Shown piece by piece: positions 49,383-60,531 of a DNA stretch of 64,000 bases. Each line of letters starts with the position of its first letter. Position 1 is the first letter of the stretch. The translations under genes were made by a program, and so were the position numbers. The DNA lies in the NCBI RefSeq assembly GCF_016862915.1, contig NZ_BONW01000046.1:62001-126000 (forward strand). Reading direction: 5' to 3'. Origin of the DNA: Plantactinospora endophytica. Lineage in GTDB: Bacteria; Actinomycetota; Actinomycetes; Mycobacteriales; Micromonosporaceae. The notes under the pieces were generated by a model. That model saw only the letters and a program-made list of their open reading frames with translations, was not told the DNA's origin and did not search any database.

Positions 49383-49514
49383 AGGTCCCTTCGGGAAGTT
49401 GATCTGGACTTTCCACCCTATCCGCCGACAGGGTGGGCACCACCACATCCGCCGGTCTCACCGCTGTCGGCGCAGCCCGATCCGGTGTACGGTCTGCGGA
49501 ACAACAGCACATCC

Positions 49515-49599
<85 letters not shown>

Positions 49600-49618
49600 T
49601 CGGTCGAGTCTCCAGCCG

Positions 49619-49650
49619 CGCCGCAGTCCGGGCCGTCCCGGGTTGCGGCG
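49619..49650 (+). promoter_or_regulatory. Riboswitch expression-platform hairpin
   Basis: CGCCGCA (49619-49625) pairs with TGCGGCG (49644-49650), and inside it CCGGG (49628-49632) pairs with CCCGG (49637-49641). There is no T-tract. It stands between the aptamer and the ribosome-binding site (GGGAGG, 49679-49684), so it may be a terminator or part of a translational switch. Confidence 0.5.
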
Positions 49651-49690
49651 TGCGTCTTACCTGGTTCGCTACGCGACTGGGAGGCAAGCC

Positions 49691-50284
49691 ATGGGTTCGT
49701 CCAGCACCGCCAACAGATGGCGCACCGTCGACATCGTCGTCGCGTCGGTCATCGCCGTCGCGTTCGGAGTCATCTTCTGGGCCTGGAACCTGGTGTGGAG
49801 CGCCACCGAGGGCGCCTTCACCTTCTTCCCGCCGGCCCAGGCGGTCATCTACGGCATCTGGCTGGTGCCCGGCGTGCTCGGCGGCCTGGTGATCCGCAAG
49901 CCCGGTGCGGCGCTGTACTGCGAATTCCTCGCCGCCTTCGTCTCGGTGCTGCTGGGCAGCCAGTGGGGCACCGTCGCGATCCTCCAGGGAGTCGCCCAGG
50001 GGGTCGGGGCCGAGGCGGCGTTCCTCGCCGTCCGCTACCGCTCGTTCAAGCTGCCGGTGGCGGTCGGCTCCGGCCTGCTGGCCGGTCTCGCCGCCGCGGT
50101 CTTCGACCAGATCCGCTACTACTCCGAGTACGACTTCGACTCGTTCCGGCTGCCGGTCTTCCTGTTCACCGTGCTCAGCTCGGCGATCGTGGCGGGTGCC
50201 GGCGGCTGGGCGCTCACCCGGGCGCTGGCCCAGACCGGTGCGCTGGACCGGTTCCCGGCCGGCCGCGAGCGTACCGCCGTCTAG
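49691..50284 (+). CDS. ykoE: ECF transporter S component, thiamine/HMP type (YkoE family)
   Basis: A 197-residue membrane protein with about five to six helices. ATG 49691 follows GGGAGGCAAGCC. YkoE-family marks are TVDIVVASVIAVAFGVIFWAWN, PAQAVIYGIWLVPGVLGGLVIRKPGAALYCEFLAAFVSVLLG, the WG in SQWGTVAILQG, and FDQIRYYSEYD. As substrate-binding component it captures thiamine or its HMP precursor. The upstream TPP riboswitch supports this strongly. The energising ATPase and EcfT follow at once. Confidence 0.93.
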   Translation: MGSSSTANRWRTVDIVVASVIAVAFGVIFWAWNLVWSATEGAFTFFPPAQAVIYGIWLVPGVLGGLVIRKPGAALYCEFLAAFVSVLLGSQWGTVAILQGVAQGVGAEAAFLAVRYRSFKLPVAVGSGLLAGLAAAVFDQIRYYSEYDFDSFRLPVFLFTVLSSAIVAGAGGWALTRALAQTGALDRFPAGRERTAV

Positions 50285-50309
50285 TCAACGCCGACCGGGT
50301 GGTGCTGCG

Positions 50310-51782
50310 GTGAGCGAGGTACGGCTGCGCGGTTTCGGCTGGCGGCACGCCGGCCGGCGGGCGTGGGCGGTCCGCGACGTCGACCTGCGGATCGGGCACG
50401 GCGAGCGGGTACTCCTGCTCGGCGCCTCCGGTGCCGGCAAGAGCACGCTGCTGGCGGCGCTGGCCGGGCTGCTCGCCGAGGACTCCGGCGAGCAGGAGGG
50501 CACCGTCGAGATCGACGGGCTCGATCCACGGAAGGCCCGGGAACGGGTCGGCATCGTCTTCCAGGACCCGGAGACACAGCTCGTGATGGCCCGGGCCGGG
50601 GACGACGTGGCGTTCGGACTGGAGAACCGGGGCGTACCGGCGGCGGAGATCTGGCCCCGGGTCACCGAGGCGCTGCACCGGGTCGGCTTCCCGTACCCGC
50701 TCGACCGGTCCACGGCCGCACTCTCCGGCGGCGAGCAGCAGCGACTTGCCCTGGCCGGGGTACTGGCGCTCCGGCCCGGCCTGCTGCTGCTCGACGAGCC
50801 GACCGCCAACCTGGACCCGGCCGGCGCGACGCTGGTCCGGGACGCCGTCCGGGCGGCGGTGGACGACGACACCACGCTGATCCTGGTCGAGCACCGGGTG
50901 ACCGAGGCGCTGCCGCTGATCGACCGGGTGGTGGTGCTCGAACCGGGCGGCGGGGTACGCGCCGACGGCCCTCCGGCGGAGGTCTTCGCGCTGCACGGGA
51001 CGTCGCTGGCCGACGCCGGGGTCTGGGTGCCGGGGCCGCCGCCGGCACCGCGCCGGGCCGCCACCGGTCCCGGCGACCTGCTGCTCACCGCCGACCGGCT
51101 CGGCCTGCCACCCCGGCTGGTAGGCACCGACCTGCGGGTACGCGCCGGCGAGACGCTCGCCGTGCTCGGCCCGAACGGTGTCGGCAAGTCCACCCTGGCG
51201 CTGCTGCTCGGCGGGCTGCTCAAGCCCGGCACCGGCCGGGTGTCGGCCTCGCCGGCACTGGGCGGCGAGCACGCTCGCACCGCACCGCACCGGTGGCGGG
51301 CGCCGGTACTGGCCGGCCGGATCGGCTCGGTCTTCCAGGATCCGGAGCACCAGTTCGTCCGGAGCACCGTCTTCGAGGAGTTGGCCCTCGGGCCGCGCCG
51401 GCTCGGTCAGCCGGAGGCGGCAGTCCGGTCGGTGGTGGACGAACTGCTGGTACGGCTCCGGCTGGACCGGTTGGCGGCGGCCAACCCGTACACCCTGTCG
51501 GGCGGTCAGGCGCGGCGGCTGAGCGTCGCGACGGCGCTGGCCACCGCACCCCGGCTGCTGATACTGGACGAGCCGACCTTCGGCCAGGACCGACGTACCT
51601 GGATCGAACTCGTCGACCTGCTCGCCGGGCTGCGCGACGGCGGGCACGGCATCGTCACCGTCACCCACGACGCCGACTTCGTCAGCGTGCTGGCCGACCG
51701 GACGGTCCGGCTCGGCGCCGAGCCGACGGCACCGGACGGCACCGGGTCGGCCGGGGTCGGGTCGGGGTGGGGGCACAGATGA
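50310..51782 (+). CDS. ECF transporter energy-coupling ATPase, fused double ABC protein
   Basis: A 490-residue protein from GTG 50310 (weak ribosome-binding site, 25 bases after the S component). It contains two complete ABC domains. First: GASGAGKST, LSGGEQQRLAL, LLLLDEPT. Second: GPNGVGKST, LSGGQARRLSV, LLILDEPT. Each domain also has a Q-loop (FQDPE), the ECF pattern. The fusion replaces separate EcfA and EcfA' subunits, as in YkoD. Its stop overlaps the EcfT start (ATGA). Confidence 0.94.
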   Translation: MSEVRLRGFGWRHAGRRAWAVRDVDLRIGHGERVLLLGASGAGKSTLLAALAGLLAEDSGEQEGTVEIDGLDPRKARERVGIVFQDPETQLVMARAGDDVAFGLENRGVPAAEIWPRVTEALHRVGFPYPLDRSTAALSGGEQQRLALAGVLALRPGLLLLDEPTANLDPAGATLVRDAVRAAVDDDTTLILVEHRVTEALPLIDRVVVLEPGGGVRADGPPAEVFALHGTSLADAGVWVPGPPPAPRRAATGPGDLLLTADRLGLPPRLVGTDLRVRAGETLAVLGPNGVGKSTLALLLGGLLKPGTGRVSASPALGGEHARTAPHRWRAPVLAGRIGSVFQDPEHQFVRSTVFEELALGPRRLGQPEAAVRSVVDELLVRLRLDRLAAANPYTLSGGQARRLSVATALATAPRLLILDEPTFGQDRRTWIELVDLLAGLRDGGHGIVTVTHDADFVSVLADRTVRLGAEPTAPDGTGSAGVGSGWGHR

Positions 51783-52579
51783 TCCCGTACCAGCCGATCG
51801 CCGCCCCGGACGCCCTGCTGGCCCGGCGCAACCCGGTGGCCAAGGTCGCCGCCGCGCTGGTCGTCTCCGTCGCGCTGATCGCCACCGTGGACCCGGTGGC
51901 CCCGGCGGTGGCGATCGGCTTCGAACTCGCCGTGGTGCCGCTCTTCGGAGTCCGGTACGCGGCACTGGCCCGGCGGGCCTGGCCGCTGCTCCTCAGCGCC
52001 CTCGGCATCCTCTGCACCCTGGTGCTCTTCGCCGCCGAGCGCACCGGCAGCCTGCTCTGGCAGGCCGGGCCGGTCGAGGTCACCACCGGGGTACTGGTCA
52101 CCGCGCTGGGCATGTCGCTGCGGGTGATCGCGGTGGCACTGCCCGGCGTACTGGTCTTCGCCACCACCGACCCGACGGACCTGACGGACGCGCTGGTGCA
52201 GAACGTCAAGGCTCCGCCCCGGTTCGCGATCGGGGCGCTGGCCGCGTTCCGCCTGGTGCCGCTGCTGGCGCTGGAGTGGCGGATGCTGAGCCTGGCGCGG
52301 CGGGCCCGGGGCGTCGACGCGGGACGCAATCCGCTGGCCCGGCTGCGGCTGTTCGGCTCGACCGCGTTCGCGCTGCTGGTCGGGGCGATCCGCCGGGGTA
52401 CCCGGTTGGCCACCGCGATGGACGCCCGAGGCTTCGACTCCGGCTCGCCGCGTACGTCGGCACGTCGGCAGCGGTTCACCGGCGCCGACGCCGCCCTGGT
52501 CGCCGGGGCGGCGACGCTGGCCGCCGGAGCGCTCGCCGTCAGCGTCGCGCTGGGCACCTTCCGCCCGCTGGTCGGCTGA
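51779..52579 (+). CDS. ECF transporter transmembrane component EcfT (YkoC type)
   Basis: A 266-residue protein, ATG 51779 overlapping the ATPase stop. It has about five membrane helices and the EcfT coupling motifs in the loop (LEWRMLSLARRARGVD and AMDARGFDSG), which contact the ATPase. The start LARRNPVAKVAAALVVSVALIAT is typical. Together the three genes form a complete group-I-like ECF thiamine importer under the TPP riboswitch. Confidence 0.92.
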   Translation: MIPYQPIAAPDALLARRNPVAKVAAALVVSVALIATVDPVAPAVAIGFELAVVPLFGVRYAALARRAWPLLLSALGILCTLVLFAAERTGSLLWQAGPVEVTTGVLVTALGMSLRVIAVALPGVLVFATTDPTDLTDALVQNVKAPPRFAIGALAAFRLVPLLALEWRMLSLARRARGVDAGRNPLARLRLFGSTAFALLVGAIRRGTRLATAMDARGFDSGSPRTSARRQRFTGADAALVAGAATLAAGALAVSVALGTFRPLVG

Positions 52580-52612
52580 CCCGGCCGACCTCGCCCGAGC
52601 CGGGTCGGGCCC

Positions 52613-52735
52613 GGTCAGCTCGATCCGGGTCGGACGAGGTCAGCTCGATCCGGGTCGGACGAGGTCAGGTCGATCCGGGTCGGACGAGGTCAGGTCGATC
52701 GGGGCCGGACGAGGTCAGCTCGGTCCGGCGTGCCG
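52613..52735. repeat. 25-bp tandem repeat array, about 4.6 copies
   Basis: Units start at 52613, 52638, 52663, 52688 and 52713 (partial). The unit reads GGTCAGCTCGATCCGGGTCG then GACGA, with one or two changes per copy. It fills the gap between the EcfT stop and the convergent kinase gene. Confidence 0.85.
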
Positions 52736-52779
52736 GGCGGGCCAGGGCCGGGCCGGCACCAACCCGGCCAGCCTCACAG

Positions 52780-54822
<2,043 letters not shown>

Positions 54823-55011
54823 CCCGACCCCCCACCGGCCTGCGGTCCCACCCGTCCCGTTCCCGCAAGTCGAGTAAGTATCACATTGGACCCCCTGCCC
54901 CGACAGGCTGGGAGTGACTCCGGTCGACGGTTCCGGCTACGCCGCCCCGGCGGGAGCGGCCGGCTGTGGGTGGTTCCGGTCGGCGGTTTTCCCGGCCCGG
55001 GCAGGGGAAGC

Positions 55012-55050
55012 GCCCGTTCGGGACCGGTCGATGTCCGGTCCCGAACGGGC
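55012..55050. terminator. Perfect 16-bp stem terminator-like hairpin
   Basis: Bases 55012-55027 pair perfectly with 55035-55050 around a 7-base loop. It lies 15 bases past the stop of the leftward small basic protein gene and ahead of the kinase gene. Confidence 0.8.
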
Positions 55051-55064
55051 GGCGGTATCGCCGG

Positions 55065-55352
55065 TCAGCTACGCCGGAAGGCGTACCGCCGGGCGGCGCC
55101 GGCGCCCCGGCCCCGGCCGACGCCGAGCGGTCCGGCGCCGTTGCGGTTCACCGGACCGGCCTTCGGGGCCGCCGGCCGGGCGGCCTCCGGGGTGCGGTCG
55201 TCAGCCGGCAGCACCACCGGCGCGGCGAGTTCGACGGTCTCGCCGTCCGGCCGGCCGAGCCGGGCGGTGGCCCCGGTGCCGAGCGCGCCGGCTCCGGTCG
55301 ACTTGGCCGCAGTGGTCCTGGCGGCACTCCTGGACTTTCGTTTGGCAGGCAT
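55065..55352 (-). CDS. Small basic protein of unknown function
   Basis: A 95-residue protein, ATG 55352 (AGGAGG lies about 12 bases upstream, slightly far). It starts with a Lys/Arg/Ser-rich stretch (MPAKRKSRSAARTTAAKS), has a short more ordered part (ARLGRPDGETVELAAPVVLP) and ends basic and Gly/Arg-rich (GVGRGRGAGAARRYAFRRS). It is probably disordered and nucleic-acid or membrane binding. I do not know a family name. The strong hairpin directly downstream supports it being a real transcription unit. Confidence 0.55.
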   Translation of the reverse strand: MPAKRKSRSAARTTAAKSTGAGALGTGATARLGRPDGETVELAAPVVLPADDRTPEAARPAAPKAGPVNRNGAGPLGVGRGRGAGAARRYAFRRS

Positions 55353-55732
55353 ACGGTGGTCGTCTCCTCCTGGTCGGGACCGGCGCCGCTCGCGTCTACG
55401 CAGGACCGGTTCGTCCGGCTGGAGTCCGTCGACGGCGGCAGCGCGCGGGATGGGGATTCCCGGGAGCCCGTGAAAGCCGGAGGTGCGTCGGCCGGCGACG
55501 AGTCGTCGGAAGAGGACGAGGTCGCCGGGGAAGACGGAACAACGGTACGGACGCCCGGAGCGCTCGAACCCGCGCCGCACGAGGGCAGGCGGGTCGGCTC
55601 GGATGAAGGGGTCTCAGTACCGCATGGAACGGAGACTACCCGGGCCGCCGTACCGCCGCACCCGTATTTCCGGTGCGACGCGACGGCGGCTCTCCGGGTG
55701 TCCGGCCGGTACCGGCCGACGGGCGGGGTACC
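55353..55732. other. 380-bp intergenic region between the small basic protein and uppS
   Basis: No convincing gene. The perfect 16-bp palindrome CGGCCGGTACCGGCCG at 55703-55718 lies 15 bases past the uppS stop and can act as its terminator. Confidence 0.5.
55703..55718 (-). terminator. Palindrome after uppS
   Basis: CGGCCGGTACCGGCCG is a perfect 16-bp palindrome just after the uppS stop. As RNA it gives only a short-loop hairpin, so its terminator strength is uncertain. Confidence 0.35.
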
Positions 55733-56557
55733 TCAGCCGTGGGCCGGCGGCGGTGCGACCGGGTTGGGCAGGGCTCCGCCGAACCGGCGGTCCCGCTGCG
55801 CGTACAGCTCGCAGGCGTACCAGAGGTGGCGGCGGTCGAAGTCCGGCCAGAGGGTGTCCAGGTAGACCAGCTCGGCGTACGCGCTCTGCCAGAGCAGGAA
55901 GTTGGAGATGCGCTGCTCGCCGGAGGGGCGGAGGAACATGTCGACGGGCGGCACCTCGGGGTGGTAGAGGTACCGGGAGATCATCTTCTCGTTGACCTTG
56001 CCCGGGTCCACCTTGCCGGCGGCGACGTCCCGGGCGATCGCGGCGGCAGCGTCGGCGATCTCGGCCTGCCCGCCGTAGTTGACGCAGAACTGGAGGGTCA
56101 GCGTCGAGTTGCCCCGGGACATCTCCTCGGCCGTCTGCAACTCGGAGATCACGCTCTTCCAGAGCCGGCCGGTCCGCCCCGACCAGACCACCCGGACCCC
56201 GAGATCCACCAACTGGTTGCGGCGGCGTCGGATGACCTCCCGGTTGAAGCCCATCAGGAAGCGCACCTCGTCCGGCGAGCGCCGCCAGTTCTCCGTCGAG
56301 AAGGCGTACGCGGACAGGTAGGGGATGCCCAGCTCGATCGCGCCCTCGATGGTGTCGAAGAGCGAGTATTCACCCTGCTCGTGACCCTTGGTCCGGGGCA
56401 GTCCGCGCTCCTTGGCCCACCGCCCGTTGCCGTCCATCACCACCGCCACGTGCTTCGGCAGCGCCTCGGTCGGCAGCGCCGGAGGCCGGGCCCCGGACGG
56501 GTGCGGGGTCGGCGCCACCGGCTCCCGACGGTCTCGGCTGGTCATCGCTCGGATCAC
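55733..56557 (-). CDS. uppS: Isoprenyl diphosphate synthase (undecaprenyl/decaprenyl type)
   Basis: A 274-residue cis-prenyltransferase that makes the lipid carrier for peptidoglycan and wall polymers. Motifs: [20 protein letters not shown] with the catalytic Asp, [19 protein letters not shown], and the dimer-interface end [24 protein letters not shown] 56557 overlaps the recO stop (GTGA) and has an AAGGAAG site. In mycobacteria the same recO-uppS pair is found. Chain length (C50 or C55) cannot be told from sequence. Confidence 0.95.
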   Translation of the reverse strand: MIRAMTSRDRREPVAPTPHPSGARPPALPTEALPKHVAVVMDGNGRWAKERGLPRTKGHEQGEYSLFDTIEGAIELGIPYLSAYAFSTENWRRSPDEVRFLMGFNREVIRRRRNQLVDLGVRVVWSGRTGRLWKSVISELQTAEEMSRGNSTLTLQFCVNYGGQAEIADAAAAIARDVAAGKVDPGKVNEKMISRYLYHPEVPPVDMFLRPSGEQRISNFLLWQSAYAELVYLDTLWPDFDRRHLWYACELYAQRDRRFGGALPNPVAPPPAHG

Positions 56558-57393
56558 AGTGCTTCCTTCGTCCCGTCCGTCGCGCCGGGTCCCGGGACCT
56601 GCCGCGCCCGTTCCGTACGCTCGCCGGTCGAGCCCCTGTCGACCAGCGGCAACGAGCGTAACCCCCGCTCCAGATGCCATTGCAGGTGCGCCGCCACCAG
56701 CCCGCTGCACTCCCGCCGGTGCGGCGGCTCGGCGGCGTCCGCCGTCGGCCAGTCCCCGCCGGCCAGCGCGGCCATCAGGTCGAGGGTGGCCGGCGCCGGA
56801 TGGGCGGCGCCGGGCGGCCGGCAGTCCGGACAGACCGAACCCCCGGCGGGTACGGAGAACGCGCCGTGCCGGCCCGGCGTACCGCAGACGGCGCAGCCGA
56901 GCAGTGCCGGTGCCCAGCCGGCCAGCCCCATCCCGCGCAGCAGGTACGCGTCCAGCACCAGCGTGCTGGCGTGCTCCCCGTCGGCCAGTGCGCGCAGCCC
57001 GCCCAGGGTGAGCTGGAACAGCCGCAGCGACGGCTCCCGCTCGACCGGGGTGAGCCGTTCCGCCGTCTCGGCGATCGCGCTGGCCGCCGTGTAGCGCGGA
57101 TAGTCGGTGACGAACGCCTTGCCGTAGAGCCGGATCCCCTCGACCTGGCTGATCGAGTGCAGGGAACTGCCCTGCTCACCCTTTGGGTCACCGGCGAGCT
57201 GGAGGTCGACGTGGCCGAACGGCTCCAACCGGGCACCGAACCGCGAACTGGTCCGGCGTACCCCCCGGGCGACCGCCCGCAGCCGGCCGTGCCGGCGGGT
57301 CAGCAGGGTGATGATCCGGTCGGACTCGCCGAGTTTCTGCGCACGCAGCACCACCGCGTCGTCGCGGTAGAGCTGTCGGCGGTACCCGGGCAC
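56554..57393 (-). CDS. recO: DNA repair protein RecO
   Basis: A 279-residue RecO with an N-terminal OB fold ([43 protein letters not shown]) and a C-terminal helical region with a zinc ribbon ([11 protein letters not shown] and SVCPDC). It loads RecA through RecF/RecR and anneals strands. GTG 57393 is chosen from homologues starting just before the OB fold; the longer open frame is a shadow of the upstream divergent gene. Translation is coupled to uppS. Confidence 0.93.
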   Translation of the reverse strand: MPGYRRQLYRDDAVVLRAQKLGESDRIITLLTRRHGRLRAVARGVRRTSSRFGARLEPFGHVDLQLAGDPKGEQGSSLHSISQVEGIRLYGKAFVTDYPRYTAASAIAETAERLTPVEREPSLRLFQLTLGGLRALADGEHASTLVLDAYLLRGMGLAGWAPALLGCAVCGTPGRHGAFSVPAGGSVCPDCRPPGAAHPAPATLDLMAALAGGDWPTADAAEPPHRRECSGLVAAHLQWHLERGLRSLPLVDRGSTGERTERARQVPGPGATDGTKEAL

Positions 57394-57477
57394 CCGCCCA
57401 TTGTTCCCTGCCGGCGCACCGCGCCGGCCGGCCGGTCCGGGGCCAGGCGCGGACCGGTCCGCCGCCCGCCGACGATC

Positions 57478-57501
57478 GACCCTGAGAGGGTTCTCAGGGT
57501 C
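57478..57501. promoter_or_regulatory. 10-bp inverted repeat between recO and the DUF4097-type gene
   Basis: GACCCTGAGA and TCTCAGGGTC flank GGGT, a perfect palindromic site in the 175-bp divergent gap. It is 85 bases from recO and 68 bases from the lipoprotein start, a fitting place for an operator of either gene. Confidence 0.45.
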
Positions 57502-57568
57502 GCGGTCGGGGACGGCTCGGTGACCGACCCCGATGTGCCGCCCGTCGCCGCCCCATAGCGTTTCCGCC

Positions 57569-58363
57569 ATGCTGGTTTCCCGGAGCAACGCCTCCGTCGC
57601 CGTCACCGGCGCACTCGCGCTGGCCGCCCTGGTCACCCTGGCCGGCTGCGACGGCTTCGCCGAGCAGCGCCTCACCTACGACCGCACCGAAGACGTGAAG
57701 ATCACCGAAATCGAGGTCGTCCCCGGTGCCGGAGACGTGGTGGTCCGCACCGGAGCCGTGCAGAACGTCCGGATCGAGCGGGTGGTGCAGTACCGCGGCA
57801 GCGAGCCGAACGACGCCACCTACCGGATCGAGGGCACGAAGCTGATCCTGGACACCGACTGCGGTCGGCACTGCGGGGTGTCGTACGACGTCCTCGCCCC
57901 GACCGGCGTCGCGCTGCGCGGCACGAACGGCTCCGGTGACGTCAACCTGACCGCGCTGACCGAGGTGGACATCAAGGTCGGTTCCGGGGACATCTCGGTG
58001 ACCGACGCGAGCGGCTCGGTACGCGCCGAGACCGGTTCCGGCGACATCACGCTCACCCGGCTGCCGGGTACCGTCTCCGCCCAGGCCGGCTCCGGATCGA
58101 TCGAGGGCCGTTCGCTGGGCACCGGAAAGGTGACCGCGCGGACGGGTTCCGGGGACATCTCGCTGACCCTCGCCGCCGCCGGCCCGGTCCAGGCGAGCGC
58201 GTCGAGCGGCTCGATCGACCTGACCGTGCCGGCCGGCGGCTACCAGGTACGCGCCCAGGCCGACTCGGGCAGCACCGACGTGAAGGTGCCGAACGACCCG
58301 GCCGCGAAGAACGTACTCGACATCGAGACCGGCAGCGGCAACATCACCGTCCGACCGAGCTGA
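57569..58363 (+). CDS. DUF4097-type beta-helix lipoprotein
   Basis: A 264-residue lipoprotein. ATG 57569 starts a signal with lipobox TLAGC. The mature protein has an IEVVPGAGDVVV opening and then about seven repeats with the core GSGD-I-x-V/L (for example KVGSGDISVTDASGSVRAETGSGDITL), the signature of DUF4097/adhesin-like right-handed beta-helices. It is surface-located. Function is unknown; relatives sit beside membrane-stress regulators. It ends 20 bases inside the 3' end of the convergent acyltransferase gene. Confidence 0.87.
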   Translation: MLVSRSNASVAVTGALALAALVTLAGCDGFAEQRLTYDRTEDVKITEIEVVPGAGDVVVRTGAVQNVRIERVVQYRGSEPNDATYRIEGTKLILDTDCGRHCGVSYDVLAPTGVALRGTNGSGDVNLTALTEVDIKVGSGDISVTDASGSVRAETGSGDITLTRLPGTVSAQAGSGSIEGRSLGTGKVTARTGSGDISLTLAAAGPVQASASSGSIDLTVPAGGYQVRAQADSGSTDVKVPNDPAAKNVLDIETGSGNITVRPS

Positions 58364-59588
58364 GCCGACCGGCGGATTCGGTCGGGGTGCCGACCACCCC
58401 GACCGGGTCCGCCGCCGTACCCGCCACTCCGGCCGGCCCGGCCGACGCACTCGGTACCCCGGCCGGCCCGGCCGACGCGCTCGGTACTCCGGCCCGGTCG
58501 ACCGGCGCGCGACGTGCGCCGGTCGGCTGCCGGGCGGGCGGCACGGCGACGCCGGGCGGCGTCCGGAGCGTGCCGCTGGGCGACGTCCGGAGCGTGCCGC
58601 CGGGCAGCAGGCACGGTGGGCGGCGGGCCGCCAGGTCCTCGACCCAGCCGAAGAGCGCGACCGCGACCGCCACCAGCACCGCGACGGCGGCCAGCCGGGC
58701 CGCCAGGCCGAGCGTCGTGGAATGGGCCAGCCCCAACCCGGAGAGCAGTTCGTTGAGGGCGATCACGAACGGCATGTGCCAGAGGTAGACGGTCAGGGCC
58801 CGGCTGTTCAGCACCGTCACCGCCCGGCCCAGCGGCGCCCAGCGGTCGACCCAGCCGACGGCCGACGGCGCCAGCCCGAAGGCCAGCAGCACGAACGCGA
58901 CGGACCAGAGCGCGTTGCCCAGCGGTACGTCGTTCAGGTCGTAGCCGCGCGGCCCCTGATGGGTGAAGATCCAGGCGAGCCCGGCCGCGCCGACCGGAAC
59001 GGCGATCGCCACCAGCAGTCGGCGGGACATCCGTTTCAGCATCCCGTCGTGCTGGGCGAACCCGAGCAGCCACGCTCCGAAGTAGAGCCCGAAGTCCCGC
59101 AGCGTCGCCGGTGCGTCCGGATAGCCGAACTCCACCACCACCAGCAGCAGGTACGGCGCCACCACCGTCGGTACCGGCCAGCGCCGGAACAGCCAGCGGG
59201 CCGGTGGTGACAGGAGCACGAACCACAGGTAGTCGCGCAGATACCAGACCACGCTCAGCACCAGCGCGCCCCACTGGTTGGCCGGCGGATCGGCCAGCGG
59301 CAGTACCCAGAGCACCAGCCGCCAGGACGGTGCCAGCCCGGTGAGCAGCATGGCCGGTACGAAGATCGCCGCCAGCAGCCAGAGCGACGGCAGCAGCCGA
59401 CGCAGCCGACGGCCGACGGCGGCCACGCCCGAGCGGTCGAGGGAACTGGCCATCAACGCCCCGGCCAGCGCAAACATCAGCGACATGGCCGGGAACGCCA
59501 GGGTGAGGAAGGCCCAGCCGGTGACGTGGTACACGACGACACGGACGATGGCGAGACAGCGGAGCAGGTCGTAGTACCGGTTTCGCAT
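58344..59588 (-). CDS. Acyltransferase 3 family membrane protein
   Basis: A 414-residue protein with about ten membrane helices. ATG 59588 gives MRNRYYDLLRCLAIVRVVVYHVTGW, with the conserved first-helix His of the family (VVYHVTG). Later marks: WGALVLSVVWYLRDYLWFVLLSPP, LRDFGLYFGAWLLGFAQ and LTVYLWHMPFVIALN. It transfers acyl groups to cell-surface glycans or lipids. The C-terminal 75 residues are repetitive (GVPSASAGPAG twice) and overlap the convergent gene by 20 bases. Confidence 0.88.
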   Translation of the reverse strand: MRNRYYDLLRCLAIVRVVVYHVTGWAFLTLAFPAMSLMFALAGALMASSLDRSGVAAVGRRLRRLLPSLWLLAAIFVPAMLLTGLAPSWRLVLWVLPLADPPANQWGALVLSVVWYLRDYLWFVLLSPPARWLFRRWPVPTVVAPYLLLVVVEFGYPDAPATLRDFGLYFGAWLLGFAQHDGMLKRMSRRLLVAIAVPVGAAGLAWIFTHQGPRGYDLNDVPLGNALWSVAFVLLAFGLAPSAVGWVDRWAPLGRAVTVLNSRALTVYLWHMPFVIALNELLSGLGLAHSTTLGLAARLAAVAVLVAVAVALFGWVEDLAARRPPCLLPGGTLRTSPSGTLRTPPGVAVPPARQPTGARRAPVDRAGVPSASAGPAGVPSASAGPAGVAGTAADPVGVVGTPTESAGRLSSVGR

Positions 59589-59737
59589 CAGCCTGACTTG
59601 GTGCCGGGGAGGAGTGGACGACGCCCTTCCTACCCCGCAACGCCGGCCGTACAACGGATTCCGGGAAGGTTCTCGGGTGAACCCTCCGGAAACTCACGGC
59701 AAATTGGCCGGACCTGCCGTCGCCGTCGACTACCGGG

Positions 59738-60394
59738 TCAATCGCCCAACCGGCGCCGCACCCTCTCCCGCAACTCCTCCGGAAGCCCCTCGACCAGCCG
59801 CAGCCGGGGCAACAACTCCGGCTCGGACATCCAGGCCCGGAACCCCTCGGCGACGGTCACCCCGTGCTCCGGCCGGTGCAGCACCGTCACCTCGTCACCG
59901 GCCCGCACCTCCCCCGGCCGCACCACCCGCAGGTACGCGCCCGGCCGGGCCGCCCCGGTGAAGGTCTTCAACCACTGTGGCAGACCCATCTTGAGCTGGA
60001 AGGTGCCGCACGGAATGCGCCCGAACGTGGTCTCCAGGACCAGGTCGGCGCCGATCCCCCACCGCTCGCCGAGCACCGCCCCGTTCACGTCCAGCCCGAC
60101 GGTGGTGAGGTTCTCCCCGAACAGCCCACCGGGCAGCGGCCGACCCAGTTCCGCCTCCCACCAGTCGTAGTCCTCCCGGGCGTACGCGTAGACCGCCTGG
60201 TCGTCGCCGCCGTGGTGCTTGACGTCGAAGATCTGGTCACCGACCAGGCCACTGCCCAACCCGACGGTCTTCGGACCGGGCGCCCGGACGAGTACCGCCC
60301 CGTCCACCGGGCGCTTGTTGATGCCGGTGGTCCCGACCTCCTTGGCGCTGTTCGGCTCCGGCACCGCCAGGTTGACCGAGAGGATTTTCCCCAT
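59738..60394 (-). CDS. MOSC domain protein (YiiM-like)
   Basis: A 218-residue single-domain protein. ATG 60394 gives MGKILSVNLAVPEPN; the longer frame upstream is ignored. MOSC features: GDQIFDVKHHGGDDQAVYAYAREDYDWWE, GLFGENLTTVGLDV, and the conserved Cys in RIPCGTFQLKMG, the predicted sulfur/molybdenum contact. YiiM-type proteins detoxify N-hydroxylated bases with a molybdenum cofactor. Substrate is inferred from the family only. Confidence 0.9.
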   Translation of the reverse strand: MGKILSVNLAVPEPNSAKEVGTTGINKRPVDGAVLVRAPGPKTVGLGSGLVGDQIFDVKHHGGDDQAVYAYAREDYDWWEAELGRPLPGGLFGENLTTVGLDVNGAVLGERWGIGADLVLETTFGRIPCGTFQLKMGLPQWLKTFTGAARPGAYLRVVRPGEVRAGDEVTVLHRPEHGVTVAEGFRAWMSEPELLPRLRLVEGLPEELRERVRRRLGD

Positions 60395-60531
60395 GGTTCC
60401 GCACCCTACCCGGGCCACTCTTCGACAAACACCGATTTGCCGGGGGCCGGCCCCGTCGTCCGTCGCTCCTTCGACCCGAGCCCGCGTCGGTCGTCGGTCT
60501 GCGGTTTCGTGCCCGTGGCGAGCGGGCCGGG

